A program made the position numbers and the translations under genes. A stretch of DNA of 64,000 nucleotides from positions 458,529 through 522,528 of the forward strand of contig JAJEKB010020956.1 in NCBI GenBank assembly GCA_022393335.1. Direction: 5' to 3'. The notes under the pieces were generated by a model. The model did no database searches. It was not told where the DNA came from and saw nothing but the letters and a program-made list of their open reading frames with translations. Of the stretch, positions 10,707 to 21,827 are shown piece by piece. This DNA comes from Macrotrachela quadricornifera. Taxonomy: Eukaryota > Rotifera > Eurotatoria > Philodinida > Philodinidae. Position 1 is the first letter of the stretch; every line of letters begins with the position of its first letter.

Positions 10707-11557
10707 ATGGCAAATGATAAAGCAAAAAGTAAATTAGAAGAAGAACCTTCAAATTCATGGAAAACTACTGATTATTTGGAAAAATGGAATCCAAATGCAT
10801 ATTTAAATTTTTTTTATAATATGGATGAAAATCATTCTAGTCGACCTCTATTAGATTTTGTTATCTTGAATGTTATTAAAATATGAAATACTGTTTACAA
10901 TAAAAAAGAACATATTGTATTAGAATTTGGTGGTGGTCCTTGTCTTTGGGCATCTTTTCTTTTAGCTCAATATTTTGATAAAATATGGTTTTGTGATTAT
11001 GCTCCATCAAATTTAAAATCAATTCAAGATTGCTTAGATGAAAAATCAAATGTATTTAATTAGAAACCATTTTTTCATTACGTATTGGGTTTTAAACAAG
11101 ATCATCATGATAATGAAATCGAGTATGAAACTAAACTTCATTCTTCACTTAAAAATGGTAAAATATTTCGATGTGATACTAATAATGAAAATTCATTATT
11201 TATTGATGGTCCTGATAATGATCAAAATCATCAACAATTTGATATGATTTTTTCTAGTTTTGTCTTGAAAGTGCTTGCCTATCATATGATATTTTTCGAC
11301 GAACAATTTCTCGATTTAGTAATATGTTGAAATCTGGTGGACTATTATTAATTTGTTCATTTCGAAATTCAACACAATATACATTTTGTGGTGATACATT
11401 TACTGATTTACCATTAAACGAAGAAATTATTCGAACTGCTTTTATTGAAACTGGCTATTTAACTGAACCAGTATACACTACCTTAGATATTAAACCTGAT
11501 CCTATACACTATACTACGACTGATGGAATTATGATTTATTATAGTTTTAAAAAATAA
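10707..11557 (+). pseudogene. NNMT/PNMT/INMT-family N-methyltransferase pseudogene
   Basis: Starting at ATG 10707 the frame reads with similarity to the nicotinamide/indolethylamine N-methyltransferase family: a YLEKWNPNAYLNFFY segment (family: DYLEKYY), the SAM-binding motif LEFGGGP, CDYAPSNL, and C-terminal LKSGGLLLICSF and GDTFTDLPLNEE. Two in-frame stops interrupt it: TGA near 10885 and TAG near 11059, both at positions where Trp (TGG) would fit. One frameshift lies near 11250, after which the frame starting 11324 completes the protein to the TAA at 11557. Length (~280 codons) matches the intact family. No GT-AG intron explains the breaks, so it is a pseudogene with few lesions, hence fairly recent. 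Confidence 0.85.
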
Positions 11558-12349
11558 ATAATAAAGAACGACTTTATCAATTGATTAAATACACTATCAC
11601 ACAATTAACAATGTAATAATCATATCTCTATTATGTGTTCTTTCCTTTTATGACTGATAAGAATTCATTTTAAAAAAATAAAAATACAGTTAACTGCTCA
11701 TGAAAGAATGGCGAAATAATTTTTGTATTTGTTTTACTTAGACATTACAATGAAAGTATAAATTTTATTAAACATATTAAGAAACGTCTATTGAGCTTTT
11801 TAAACATTCTTTCATCAAAAAAAAGGAAAAGAGGAATACGTTTTTCAAATTGATTAAATCATTGATATTGTATTCTTTTTTTTTAAACGTTTTGCCACAC
11901 ACTAGAAACCATTTGTTTGATAAGAAAACTGGAAAAAAATCGAATCTTTCATTTTTAGAATGTCAATCAATGAAAGAATAAGTCTCTTTTTAGTAAGATA
12001 CATGTGTTTGCAAAAAATTCGTTTCTCTATTTTTATAAATAATTACGAATGTGATTTTTTGAGAGATAAACCTTCGACAGATATGCTACATCTTATATAC
12101 ATAGAAGTGTAATTTCTTTCCTCTCTTTATTATAATATTGACAAATTAAAAGAAACAGATGCACTTAAACATCAAGATCAAAATGATTGATCATGTGTTC
12201 TTGATGGAAAAGAAAAAAAAGCTATTGGTCAATACATTCTGCATAACGATGAAATAATTCGATCAAGAAGCATATAAATGATGATTTCAATATTGCAATA
12301 TTTACGGATGAATGTTTATTCCAGCTTTTTGTAATACAGTTCACCGGTC
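11558..12349. other. Intergenic, no gene seen
   Basis: AT-rich flank between the methyltransferase pseudogene and foldback P4. Nothing recognised. Confidence 0.6.
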
Positions 12350-13588
12350 ATGTAAGGAAAGTTAACAGTTAATTCGAATATTTTTCAAAATCATTCGTCT
12401 CAACGTCTGAGCCATCTACAACTCTGCAAGCTCTATCAAACGATACCAAAAAATCCCTAAAACACTCGACTCGAACCTAAAAAAAAACTGGAATTATCCA
12501 AACAATCTGTAGAATATCATCAGCATTTTCTTTCAAACTTATGACGATTCGTCTCATTACATGAGTCTTCAGGAAAAACTAAATTATTTGACGCAGAATT
12601 TTAAGCTCTATCGAATGGTATATGTCTTGCATACCTCACTACAAGTAAAATATCACTTTCAATGGTAAAACCTTACAAAATCTTAGTATTATGACCATTT
12701 ATTCAGCAATATTATACTTATCTTTTAGTAATTTCACATATAAAAGTGGTGTTTGTAGCCAAACGGTATACGCATCAATAAATCCTCTTTTTAAACTAAC
12801 CATTTGTATATTTACTTACGAGAGAAAAAAGTTTTTATTTATTCTTTATTATACAGAAAATAAAAATAAACTAACGTCCCTACGCCACATACAAACTTTC
12901 ACTTCGCCTAAATAGCCATATCCCACCGGTGATGCTGACTTTTGTACATAATGTAGAAGCATTTTAAGACCCTACTGGGAAATTTCTAAAGCGTTACCAA
13001 CAGCTAACTCATATTCACTATGAAAAATCACTCACCTCGCGCACAATTATCTACTGTATGAAAAGATCAGATAATGACAAAAGTCAGGTATATGTCTCAA
13101 AAAATTAACAAAACTTTAACAAAAGGAAATAAACACAATACTTCGAACATTTACGCATCGTAATGGTATACCCATGATATGTACTTCTACAAAACGAAAT
13201 TATAAAAGCATAAAAATGCCACTTACATCGATGGCTAACAAAATTGCAAATTTCTCCATAACGATAACAATTTCACACTAAGTTTTTATCAATTCAACCA
13301 CTTCACTGTTTTACTACGAATAATCTCAAAAGTCTCAAACACGTCACACATACTGCTAAAACTTTCCCTAAAGATTCATGTAGTGAGATGAATTGTCATA
13401 AGTTGGAAGGAAAACGCTGGTGACATCATATAAGTTGTTTGGATGATTTCAGATGTTTTAGGTTCGGGTAGAGTTTTTTAGGGATTTTTTTGTATCGTTG
13501 GATAGAGCTTGCACAGTTGTAGGTGGCTCAAATGCTGAGGAGAATAGTTTTGTAAAATACTCGAATTCATTGCTAATTTTCCTTACAT
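12350..13588. repeat. Foldback element P4, ~250-bp inverted arms
   Basis: Left arm ~12350-12605 pairs with right arm ~13340-13588: ATGTAAGGAAA at 12350 with TTTCCTTACAT at 13578-13588; GCAAGCTCTATC near 12426 with GATAGAGCTTGC near 13502; CAAACTTATGACGATTCGTCTC with its near-complement around 13390-13411. Arms are about 80% identical by eye. The ~730-base interior contains one short ORF (12691-12915) with no recognisable product. It is non-autonomous or decayed. Confidence 0.8.
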
Positions 13589-14206
13589 TTTTTCATAAAA
13601 GAAAAATCAACATCAAAAAAGTATATCGATGCTGATGGACATTAACTCGAACATTTGAATCAAATGCTTTATTTAGTATTGATGTGACGTTTGGATCTTT
13701 TTTGTACTGTTAACAAGAAAAAGAGTTACAAAAATGCGTATGAATCATCCTATAACAATTTTATTCTCGAAAAAATTCACCTCATTTAGTCTACATTTGA
13801 GTGAAATATTTCGATTTTGTATCAGTGTGTTATTTATAAGCCACTCTAAATATACAGAAATTCTTTTAGAATGAAAATGTGTTCTTTTTTTTATCTTATA
13901 AAAATCAAACATGAAAGTATCAATATTAAAACAAATAGGTTTGATTGAAATATTCATTTCACTTTATTATTTTTTCATACAAATGATAGCGATGTCAGTC
14001 ATTTCAAATGCCCGTGTTTATCATCTCTTTTTTTTTTCTTTATCTTGATAAAACAAAAAAAAATAAGTGTCACTGGCATACCGATGCACTTATCTGAAAC
14101 AAGTGACGAAGCAGAAAAAATGTGTATATATAAGTGCTGTTAACTATGATCATCATTTACAGTTAATATCACGTTATATCCAGCGACGTGACGACGCATA
14201 TCAAAA
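13589..14206. other. Intergenic / cathepsin promoter region
   Basis: No gene seen. A TATATATAAG element near 14126-14136 lies about 75 bases before the cathepsin L start codon and could be a TATA box. Confidence 0.4.
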
Positions 14207-15434
14207 ATGAAATCTTTAATTCTTTTATGTGCCATTCTTATAAGCGGACATTGTTTCCCAACATCGAATGAATCTTGGTCTTTATTTAAACGTGTTTTTA
14301 AAAAAAATTATAACTCCAGTGAAGAAGAAATAAATCGGTTTGTTATAATTTTAATTTCAAAAAAAAAAAATAATAAATGAATTTTATTAATAGTCGTCAA
14401 ATCTGGGAAAAAAACGTAGCAATGATTCATCAACATAATCTTGAATCTGACCTTGGTCTTCATAGTTATACACTTGCAATGAATCAATTTGGTGATATGG
14501 TAAATATATAGGAAAAAAAATAGACACAAATCTTTGTTTTTCTTAAATATTTTATTTTAAAGACAAATGAAGAATTTCGAAAACAAATGAATGGATTTAA
14601 AATGGTTTCAGAAGACGAAATAAATCCAACCCAATATCAAACATTTTCAGCACCAGCAAATTTTGTTTTACCAGATAGTGTTGGTAAATCCTTTTTTTTT
14701 AAATGTTATCCTATTTGATCTATCATCTACTCAAAAATATAGATTGGCGTACAAAAGGTTATGTAACATATGTAAAAGATCAAGGACAATGTGGTTCATG
14801 TTGGGCTTTCTCTACAACTGGTGCACTTGAAGGACAACATTTTGCAAAAACATCACAACTTGTTCCACTTTCTGAACAAAACTTACTTGATTGTTCATTG
14901 CTAAATTTTGGATGTAATGGTGGTAATCAAGATCTTGCTTTTGATTATATTAAACTTCATCATGGAATTGATACTGAAGAAACTTATCCGTATATGGCTG
15001 AACGTCAATTATGTCAGTTTAAGAAGAAAGATATTGGTGCTAATCTTACTGTAAATATATTTATTTTTAAAATAAAAGTAAACGATTATTTTATTTGATA
15101 TATATTTTAGGGATATGCTCGAATAGAAAAGCACAATGAAGCAGATCTCCAAGCTGCAATTGCAAAAGTTGGTCCAATAGCAGTCTCTATCGATGCTGGA
15201 CAAGGTTCATTTCAATTTTATTCGCGAGGAGTCTATGATGAACCTAATTGTTCAACAAAAAGACTTGATCATGCCGTTTTAGCAGTTGGATATGGAACAT
15301 TAAATTCAACCGATTATTATATTGTTAAAAATTCTTGGGGTATCAATTGGGGAATGCAAGGTTACATACTAATGAGTCGAAACAAACAAAATCAATGTGG
15401 AATTGCTACGTCAGCTCTTTATCCATTGGTTTAA
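14207..15434 (+). CDS. Cathepsin L-like cysteine protease (5 exons)
   Basis: Exons 14207-14337, 14394-14499, 14563-14683, 14743-15050 and 15111-15434, all with GT-AG borders and consistent phase, give 329 aa. A signal peptide ([16 protein letters not shown]) leads an I29-type propeptide with an ERFNIN-like helix and an MNQFGDMTNEEF segment. The mature papain-fold domain has the oxyanion Gln133 and catalytic Cys139 in [10 protein letters not shown], His276 in [11 protein letters not shown] and Asn296 in KNSWG. GCNGG is also present. The length is standard for cathepsin L. Role: lysosomal or secreted endopeptidase, for example in digestion. AATAAA follows immediately at 15436-15441. The apparent start at 14703 is intronic. 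All catalytic residues are present, so it should be active. Confidence 0.95.
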
Positions 15435-16186
15435 AATAAAACATTCATAAATGATTTACTTTATTTTAACATCTAAAAATAAAATACAAAGTCATTTGTT
15501 TTTGTTCTAGTAGAATGTTGAGGAATTTCATCTGACTGCAGATTAGAAAAATTTATTTCTAATAAAATCAACAGTTACAACAAAACGTCTCTGTAGTGGA
15601 GGCTTAGCTTACAATTTTTATGAGCCTTATTTTAGTGTTCACATATTATGATTTGGATCTCCTGCGTGAATTTAGTTGATTTAAGTTTTTACCAGACCGA
15701 TAAAAATTAATCATATCTATTATGTTTTTTTTATATATGGTTCTAGAACACTTTGATTATGCTATTTTTGAAAGAATAATCATATTTTCGGTGAATAATA
15801 CCAGATTTATCAAATAAATATAAACTATCTATGAATAAAGTGCAATGTCCTAATCTATATTTTCAAGCAGATGATTTTCTAAAACTTTATTCATTAATTA
15901 ATCGATTAGATTAAATCTAGACAATGTGATAAAATTGACTTTGATTTCAAATTATAATTAGTATAATCATTTGAGACAAAAAATGAGACTAACTTATTCA
16001 TAATCAGATGCAATCAAAATTTCTATTGAGATGCGATAGTGTTTTATACTCTCAAGATGAACTGAATCGGTATAAAATCTTGTTTCTTCAAAATGTAAAG
16101 AATATTAACAGTGACAAAAAAAAGTTTATTTGAAATCTAACACTACAGTATTATATTTTAGAAAAGAAAAAGACAAAGAGATAAAA
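15435..16186. other. Intergenic between convergent cathepsin and SDR genes
   Basis: Contains the cathepsin AATAAA and AT-rich DNA. No gene or repeat recognised. Confidence 0.6.
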
Positions 16187-16951
16187 TTATTCTTTCATGT
16201 ATTGTTCAAATTCACCAGCAGTTTCTTCTCTCCACCTTGAAAGTGCTGGACGACCATGAGTAATATCACGTAGATTCCATGCCATACGTTTATGATCTAC
16301 TTCATTAGTTACAGAATTATCAGGACAGAGAATATAAAATTGTTTCTGCTCAATTTGTTCAAACATGTACGAAGCAACTTGATCTGCAGTCCACGCTGAA
16401 TCTGGTTTACTTGTTGAAGCACCTCGAGTCATTCCGGTATAGGTATATCCTGGAATTAGAAGATGTACGCTGACATTTGTTTTGCGAAGATCATAAGAAA
16501 GACTCTCTGCTAGTGACTTAACAGCGGCTTTTGAAGCATTGTATGCCGGATTTCCTGGTGGATTAGTAATACCTTGTTTAGATCCAGTGATAACAACAGT
16601 TGCTGTTGTATTTTCAATTAATGGAAGAAGAGCCGCAATACCATTAACTATACCATATAGATTGGTATCCATCATTTTACGCCAACCATCTGGATCCGTC
16701 CACGAAGATTTAAATCCAATGCCTGCATTGAGCATGACAAAGCCAATAGATCGTCCCTTGATTACATCTATTACTTTTTTCCATTCAGATGCTTGTCCCA
16801 CATCGAACTGCAATGTTTCCGCCTGGATATCTTTCTCAAACTCAGCTCGGTCAATCAGTAGAAGCGAATGTGTATTTTCCAATCGTTGAGCTACAGCATG
16901 TCCAATTCCAGATGCAGCTCCTGTAATAATAGCAAGCGGTTTTGTTGCCAT
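16187..16951 (-). CDS. Short-chain dehydrogenase/reductase (SDR), single exon
   Basis: 254 aa from ATG 16951, typical of classical SDRs. Rossmann dinucleotide motif TGAASGIG at 10-17; NAG at 75-77; catalytic Ser124 in ITGSKQG, Tyr137 and Lys141 in YNASK; N97 in DTNLYG. D34 after the second strand (LLLIDR) favours NAD(H) over NADP(H). No signal peptide or membrane segment, so probably cytosolic. The coding region is clearly richer in G+C than the DNA around it and has no introns, which together with bdelloid biology suggests acquisition from a microbe (inference). Substrate cannot be told from sequence. A purine-rich tract on plus (17040-17200) lies upstream. Confidence 0.93.
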   Translation of the reverse strand: MATKPLAIITGAASGIGHAVAQRLENTHSLLLIDRAEFEKDIQAETLQFDVGQASEWKKVIDVIKGRSIGFVMLNAGIGFKSSWTDPDGWRKMMDTNLYGIVNGIAALLPLIENTTATVVITGSKQGITNPPGNPAYNASKAAVKSLAESLSYDLRKTNVSVHLLIPGYTYTGMTRGASTSKPDSAWTADQVASYMFEQIEQKQFYILCPDNSVTNEVDHKRMAWNLRDITHGRPALSRWREETAGEFEQYMKE

Positions 16952-17539
16952 CCTGTAAGTTAATTTAGAAAGTATCTATCGTGAATCGTAAACTTGCAAG
17001 TAGTTCTTTTATTATCTAAAGATGAATATTATCAAATAAAATAATCAAACAAATATGCAAAGTCAGACAAGAGAAAGAAAGAGAACGGGAGAATGACTCA
17101 GCAAAGCAGGATAGACGAACATGAGAAAAAAAAGAGTAAGATATGCGCTCGCAAAAAAAGAGACGGCGGTGAATGTTTTTATTAACAATGTGAAACAAAG
17201 ATATATAACATATAAAATCTCATATCATAGATTTTAAAATAATTTTAAAGAAAACAACATTAAAAACAACCAAAATTTAGTATCTTATAAATAATATGTG
17301 TTCGACAAGTACTGACTTAGACTTGATAGTGCTGGAAGAAAAGAAAGATAAAAAAACACAGTAGAATAGAAAAAAAACAAGAAAGAAAGAATGAAAGAAA
17401 AAATGGCAAAGAGGATAGAACGAAGAAAAAAGATGCCGCTTTTTTGTATATCTAAATTTTTAATAAATATCTTTAGAAATAAACTAGTTTCTTACGATAC
17501 CATTTACCATTAAAATCCTTACGTTGATGTTGACTCAAA
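16952..17539. promoter_or_regulatory. 5' flank of the SDR gene
   Basis: AG-rich on plus (CT-rich on the gene's own strand) between 17040 and 17200 and again at 17335-17425. No gene; the 60-codon ORF at 17016-17198 is a low-complexity by-product. Regulatory meaning is inference. Confidence 0.3.
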
Positions 17540-18664
17540 ATGTTTAAGCTGTATAGGAGATCCTTCTTTGACTCTCTTGTCGGTATATTCTAACTCGAAT
17601 GACTAATGATAAAAACATAATGTATACAAGAATGCAAAAAAAAAATAAACGAAAGAGAAAGGTATGCGAATAGATATGTAAGTGCAACATGTATCAAACA
17701 AAATGTGGATAAATATGTACACCTTCTCTATCTAATATACCTACTCAGCGGCCGAAAATGTGCGTTCACACACAGAACGCAAAAAAGAATCAGGCGAACG
17801 AATGAACGAAGACACATTAACTGAAAAAAAAATAAGAATGAGGTAAAAGAATAATGTACATGATTAAAAATAAGAAGGCGAATATGAGTATGGCCACACA
17901 ATAAGAAGAAAAAATGTTAATTGACGAAATCTCCATTTGTGGAGAGAAAACCTTAATTGAATTATTCGATTCAAAGAATAGTATTGAGTCCGAAATCGTT
18001 GAAATGAAAGAGTTGGGTGAACAACATATATAAAAAAATCATGCGAAGTCGTTTTAATTTTATTGAACAAATCCGAATGAAAATTATTGAATTTATGCCC
18101 TCGAATAGTTGTTAGTAATGAGTTCCCTCTATGACACTGTTGTTTATTATATTGATTTCAACCACAAAAAATATGAGTTTTATTAAGACTTGGAGATTAG
18201 TGTGCTATATATTCATCAGCAAATAAAAATTAAACATCCTGTGGTAGAATAATACTAATGTATGAATCATTCACAGTTAGACTATCTATAAATTGAGCAA
18301 AATCTTCAGTTACACCTTGCTGTTTTAATTCACCACAATTGTTCATTACTTCTGCACATTGTCGTTGGATTTTGAAATCGGGATCAATTACATTAATTAA
18401 TATAGCTAAACAATGATCTTGTTCAGGTTCACGTAGATGTGTACTTTCTATATCTTCGAATCAATTGATTTGATTATCATTATTTAATCCTTTATGTGAT
18501 GCTTGTAATTGTACTCGATCCAATACTTCTTCAATATATTGTAACCAATTGACAATATCATGATTCCAGAGTACCATCGAATTTGATAAGCGATCTAATT
18601 CCAACTTCGATAACCGAAAAAAATATTGAGTAAGAGGAAATGAAGTTGACCATAAAAATGACAA
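17540..18664 (-). pseudogene. Unknown gene, decayed copy 2 of the 7836-8234 family
   Basis: Minus-strand reading from ~18664 gives a coding-like frame (RLSKLELDRLSNSMVLWNH, then VNWLQYIEEVLDRVQLQASH) with an in-frame TGA at 18461-18463. It then reads on as FEDIESTHLREPEQDHCLA and DPDFKIQRQCAEV to PQDV, where it joins the part shared with copy 1. There further stops appear at positions where copy 1 has Gln, Gln and Trp. Non-coding similarity continues on plus from ~17540 (compare 7360-7830). The protein family is not recognised; the acidic helical text vaguely recalls retroelement Gag, but no nucleocapsid knuckle is present. Almost certainly a dead copy. Confidence 0.6.
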
Positions 18665-19238
18665 ATCTCTGGTAAATAAGTGTGTGATAAGACGAACGGA
18701 TCACGGCACCAAATATAAGAGGTCCTTCTTTGTTTTTCAAGGCATTAAGCTATTAAGAAATTTTTCCTATACGGTTTAAGGTTTGATTTGAGACTATCAG
18801 TATCGATTCCACTAATAGAAACATTTAAGAAATATGAATTTTTCCAAAGCATAGACTCTTCTATGCAGATACTATAGTAAAAATAGTTATCTTGAAACAT
18901 TAAGAGTATTGAATCAAAACTCGGTAATATAATTTTGTTGAAAAAGCTTGGATTCTCTAGAAAATTTTCTTAAAAATCTCATAGAGAAGAAACATAATTA
19001 TTAAAATTATCTTGATTCGTTTTTTATTGTTGGATGGTAATCATCACCTTTTCTCTCTTTGTAAATTCGATTATATTCATTTGAAGATCTATTATATTGA
19101 TAGTGGTTTATTTCATGGAGATAAAATCAACAGCAGGAACATTAATGCACATAAGCGACTATTAGAACATAGAGCAAACGATAAATGAAGTGTATCACTA
19201 TTTACTTTACATAGATTCATGTATGTTCGTCTCAAATA
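18665..19238. other. Intergenic, no gene seen
   Basis: AT-rich. The 5' end may belong to the decayed copy 2 gene (an ORF runs to 18740). Nothing else recognised. Confidence 0.5.
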
Positions 19239-20174
19239 TTACGTTGGAAATGTCAGTTGCGGTATAATTCTCCTGTCATTATTATTATATGTAATCATGT
19301 TAATAAATTCCTTCTGAAAGTCATTAAATGTAATTATATAAAGTGGAAATGATAATATATGATAGGTATAAAGCATAGAATCCAATGTGTACAGAACAAG
19401 GTAGCCTGCTGTATTTACGAAAAATCCAAAGGCAACAGTAGCAGGTGTAGTCATGATTAAAAAGAGAAATGTAGTGATAACAAGTGTAATTGTTATGGCT
19501 CGACGTGAAATACGCGAATTTTGAAGTACAGCCATACGATGTCGATGAATTAAATGATAGATAACACCACTATTGAAGATAACCATCAACAAGAATGGTA
19601 AACAATTGTACATGGCTAAATTAACAAAATTCCATATAGGATAAATAATATATAAGCGAGAATTAATATTTACTGATCCATTTGCTTCATAAAAGCAGCC
19701 AAATATAATAATATGTAAGTTGAATAAAGCGAAGAAACTGATAATAGATGCAATAATAATAAGAACACTTTTAGGGTGATTGAACCACGTTCGATGAAGA
19801 TTACACTGTGATAAGTATCTATCAAGAGAGATAAATACTCGTAGCCAAGCTGATGTTTGATTAGTAAAATAGTTAAAAAACCATGCATATTTGCAAGATA
19901 CAACTGAATATGTGATAAGCTCGAATCCATGTATAGTCAATGCATAATGATTAAAATTCCATCCATATAACATAAGAATATCAAAAATGGCAATGGTAAG
20001 CATATAATATAGTGTTGATCGTTCATCCGTGTTTCGAAATTTGGATCGACAGAGAATAAATAATGTTAGAAGATTGAGCACAGTACTAAGAATAATTAGG
20101 CTAAAGGCATAATAGGCGATAGCAACTACTGAGATATCCGATCGATTTGTGTTTGTTGTTGTGTTATTCGACAT
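19239..20174 (-). CDS. Rhodopsin-class GPCR, peptide-receptor type (orphan)
   Basis: 311 aa, one exon, ATG at 20174. The short N-terminus has glycosylation sequons (N4-T-T, N10-R-S). Seven hydrophobic segments: about 17-41, 54-75, 90-115, 136-158, 178-205, 226-250 and 258-283. Family marks are N34 in TM1, D65 in TM2, D118-R-Y at the end of TM3, Cys94 and Cys160 placed for the TM3-ECL2 disulfide, and a basic third loop (HRHRM, SRISRR). The NPxxY of TM7 is replaced by FPLYIITF. This variant architecture is common in large invertebrate orphan/FMRFamide-receptor-like families. Plasma-membrane receptor; ligand unknown. A lineage-expanded, fast-evolving member is likely. Confidence 0.88.
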   Translation of the reverse strand: MSNNTTTNTNRSDISVVAIAYYAFSLIILSTVLNLLTLFILCRSKFRNTDERSTLYYMLTIAIFDILMLYGWNFNHYALTIHGFELITYSVVSCKYAWFFNYFTNQTSAWLRVFISLDRYLSQCNLHRTWFNHPKSVLIIIASIISFFALFNLHIIIFGCFYEANGSVNINSRLYIIYPIWNFVNLAMYNCLPFLLMVIFNSGVIYHLIHRHRMAVLQNSRISRRAITITLVITTFLFLIMTTPATVAFGFFVNTAGYLVLYTLDSMLYTYHILSFPLYIITFNDFQKEFINMITYNNNDRRIIPQLTFPT

Positions 20175-20565
20175 CTTACAATGGAACGACTTTCGTGACT
20201 TGGATTATATATTAAAAACGATATCTGGGAATAATTATTTATTAATTAAAGATAGAATAAAGTCTATGGTTAATGCATGGCTTGTAAGAACTGTATCACA
20301 TCTTACATTCAATGTATTCTTGAGACCTTAAGGCGACGTTGCATTAGTTAGATTGAAGTCGGCTGAAATGGTCATAATATGCTAAAACTGTGGTAGAGAG
20401 AGTATAATGTTTGAAAGAGATCTTCAAGCAAAGAACAAAAACAGCTCAGTTGGCAACCAAAATTTTCTTTCTATCCTAAATCTATGTATTTAATATGGAA
20501 AAACAAGAATGATAAATTGCAGTCTTGATACTTTTGAAATTTCTCTTTTATTATTTGCTTAATTT
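20175..20565. other. 5' flank of GPCR gene, no gene seen
   Basis: AT-rich DNA, nothing recognised. Confidence 0.5.
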
Positions 20566-21210
20566 AATCACTTTCTTTAATGAAAAGATAGTATTTAAAA
20601 TTCTTTACAAAATCATATATGACTACGCCCAAAAATTATTTTAGATGTGCTTGAAAAAATATGAAAAGTAAAGATTTACAAAAAAACTGCAAAAATTAAT
20701 GAGCTGTTCATAAAGGATGGTCACACTTCACACCACTTTATTAGAAAAAGAAAATATACCAAAACAAGTAACATGGAAAGATCTACAATTTATACAAGAC
20801 TATTTATTTTATAGTTACAACTTTTTATTGATAAAATTTTGGGTGATTTAATTTTGGTCATGTGAAGACGAGAATTTTTTTTTTGTACAAGATGAATTTA
20901 GTTTTCAATCAAAGTTTTGTCCATTTTGTCACTAAAAAATTGAAACTATAAAATGAGCGATCTTATGTGTAATGTAAAGCTTTTCATACTGCATGTTTTG
21001 ATATATTTTGTTTTGTTAATAGAGTGATGTAATGAAACAGTTGAATGCAAAAATCAGTCATTCTTTATGACTAACTCGTTAATTTTCATAGTTTTTTTGT
21101 ATGTCTTTACTTTTCAATTTTTTTCAAATATACATAAAATAGGTTTGGGGTTCAATTTCGTAAGATTTTATAGAGAATTTCAAGCGCTATATTTTGATTA
21201 AAAAAGAGTG
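20566..21210. repeat. Foldback element P5 (family of P3 and P8)
   Basis: Left arm ~20566-20718 and right arm ~21055-21210 are inverted copies (AAAAGTAAAGATTTACAAAA near 20663 against the complement of TTGTATGTCTTTACTTTTCA near 21099). The spacer carries GATCTACAATTTATACAA and TTTTCATACTGCATGTTTTG. Related strings occur in P3, in P8 and at 34370-34440, so this is one dispersed family. No coding capacity. It abuts P6 directly. Confidence 0.75.
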
Positions 21211-21827
21211 TTTAGCTCTAGTACTCCCAAGCTGGATCATTTTTGACTCATATTGAAGACATCCTTCTCGAAAAACGAAGTTAACACCGAGTCAAGTGAA
21301 ATAAACTGATATATTAAGGATATGTCGGAGAGGCTATGGTAAAATTTTCAGTTCTATATTGTGATGCTTAAAGGACATATTAACCAAAAAATTGTCAAAA
21401 TGTGTCTCATTTAGCAACCTAGATTTCTCTGTTTTATTTATACAATATGTTAAATATTTTTGTATCGAAAGAACATGTCAAGATGCAGAGTATGACCGAG
21501 TTCCTTTTCCCCTAAACTGAGATGCGTTCGATTATACTCTGGATCTTGACATGTTCTTTCGACACAAAAATATTTAACATATTATATAAATAAAAAAGAG
21601 AAATCTAGGTTGCTAAGTGAGGAACATTTAGACAATTGTTTAGTTAATATGTCCTTTAAGCATTAAGGCATAGGACTGAAAATTTTATCATAACCACTTA
21701 ATCACAGCTTCAACATATCCTGAATATATCAGTTTATTTCACTTGACTTGATGTGAAGTTCATTTTTGGAGAAGGATGTCTTTAGTATGAGTCAAAAATG
21801 ACCCAGCTTTGGGGTAATAGGGCTAAA
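21211..21827. repeat. Foldback element P6: 617-bp near-complete palindrome
   Basis: Arms 21211-21499 and 21529-21827 pair over almost their whole length with a loop of about 30 bases. Outer ends TTTAGCTCTAGTACTCCCAA and TTGGGGTAATAGGGCTAAA match; internal AAGTGAAATAAACTGATATA, AAAGGACATATTAAC and GACATGTTCTTTCGA runs match exactly or with single differences. Roughly 85-90% arm identity by eye. Strong hairpin potential; no ORF of note. Confidence 0.9.

Noticed and set aside
14703..15098. 131-codon ORF taken alone as a protease fragment
   Set aside because: Its start lies in an intron and its end reads into the next one; the five-exon model gives the complete enzyme.
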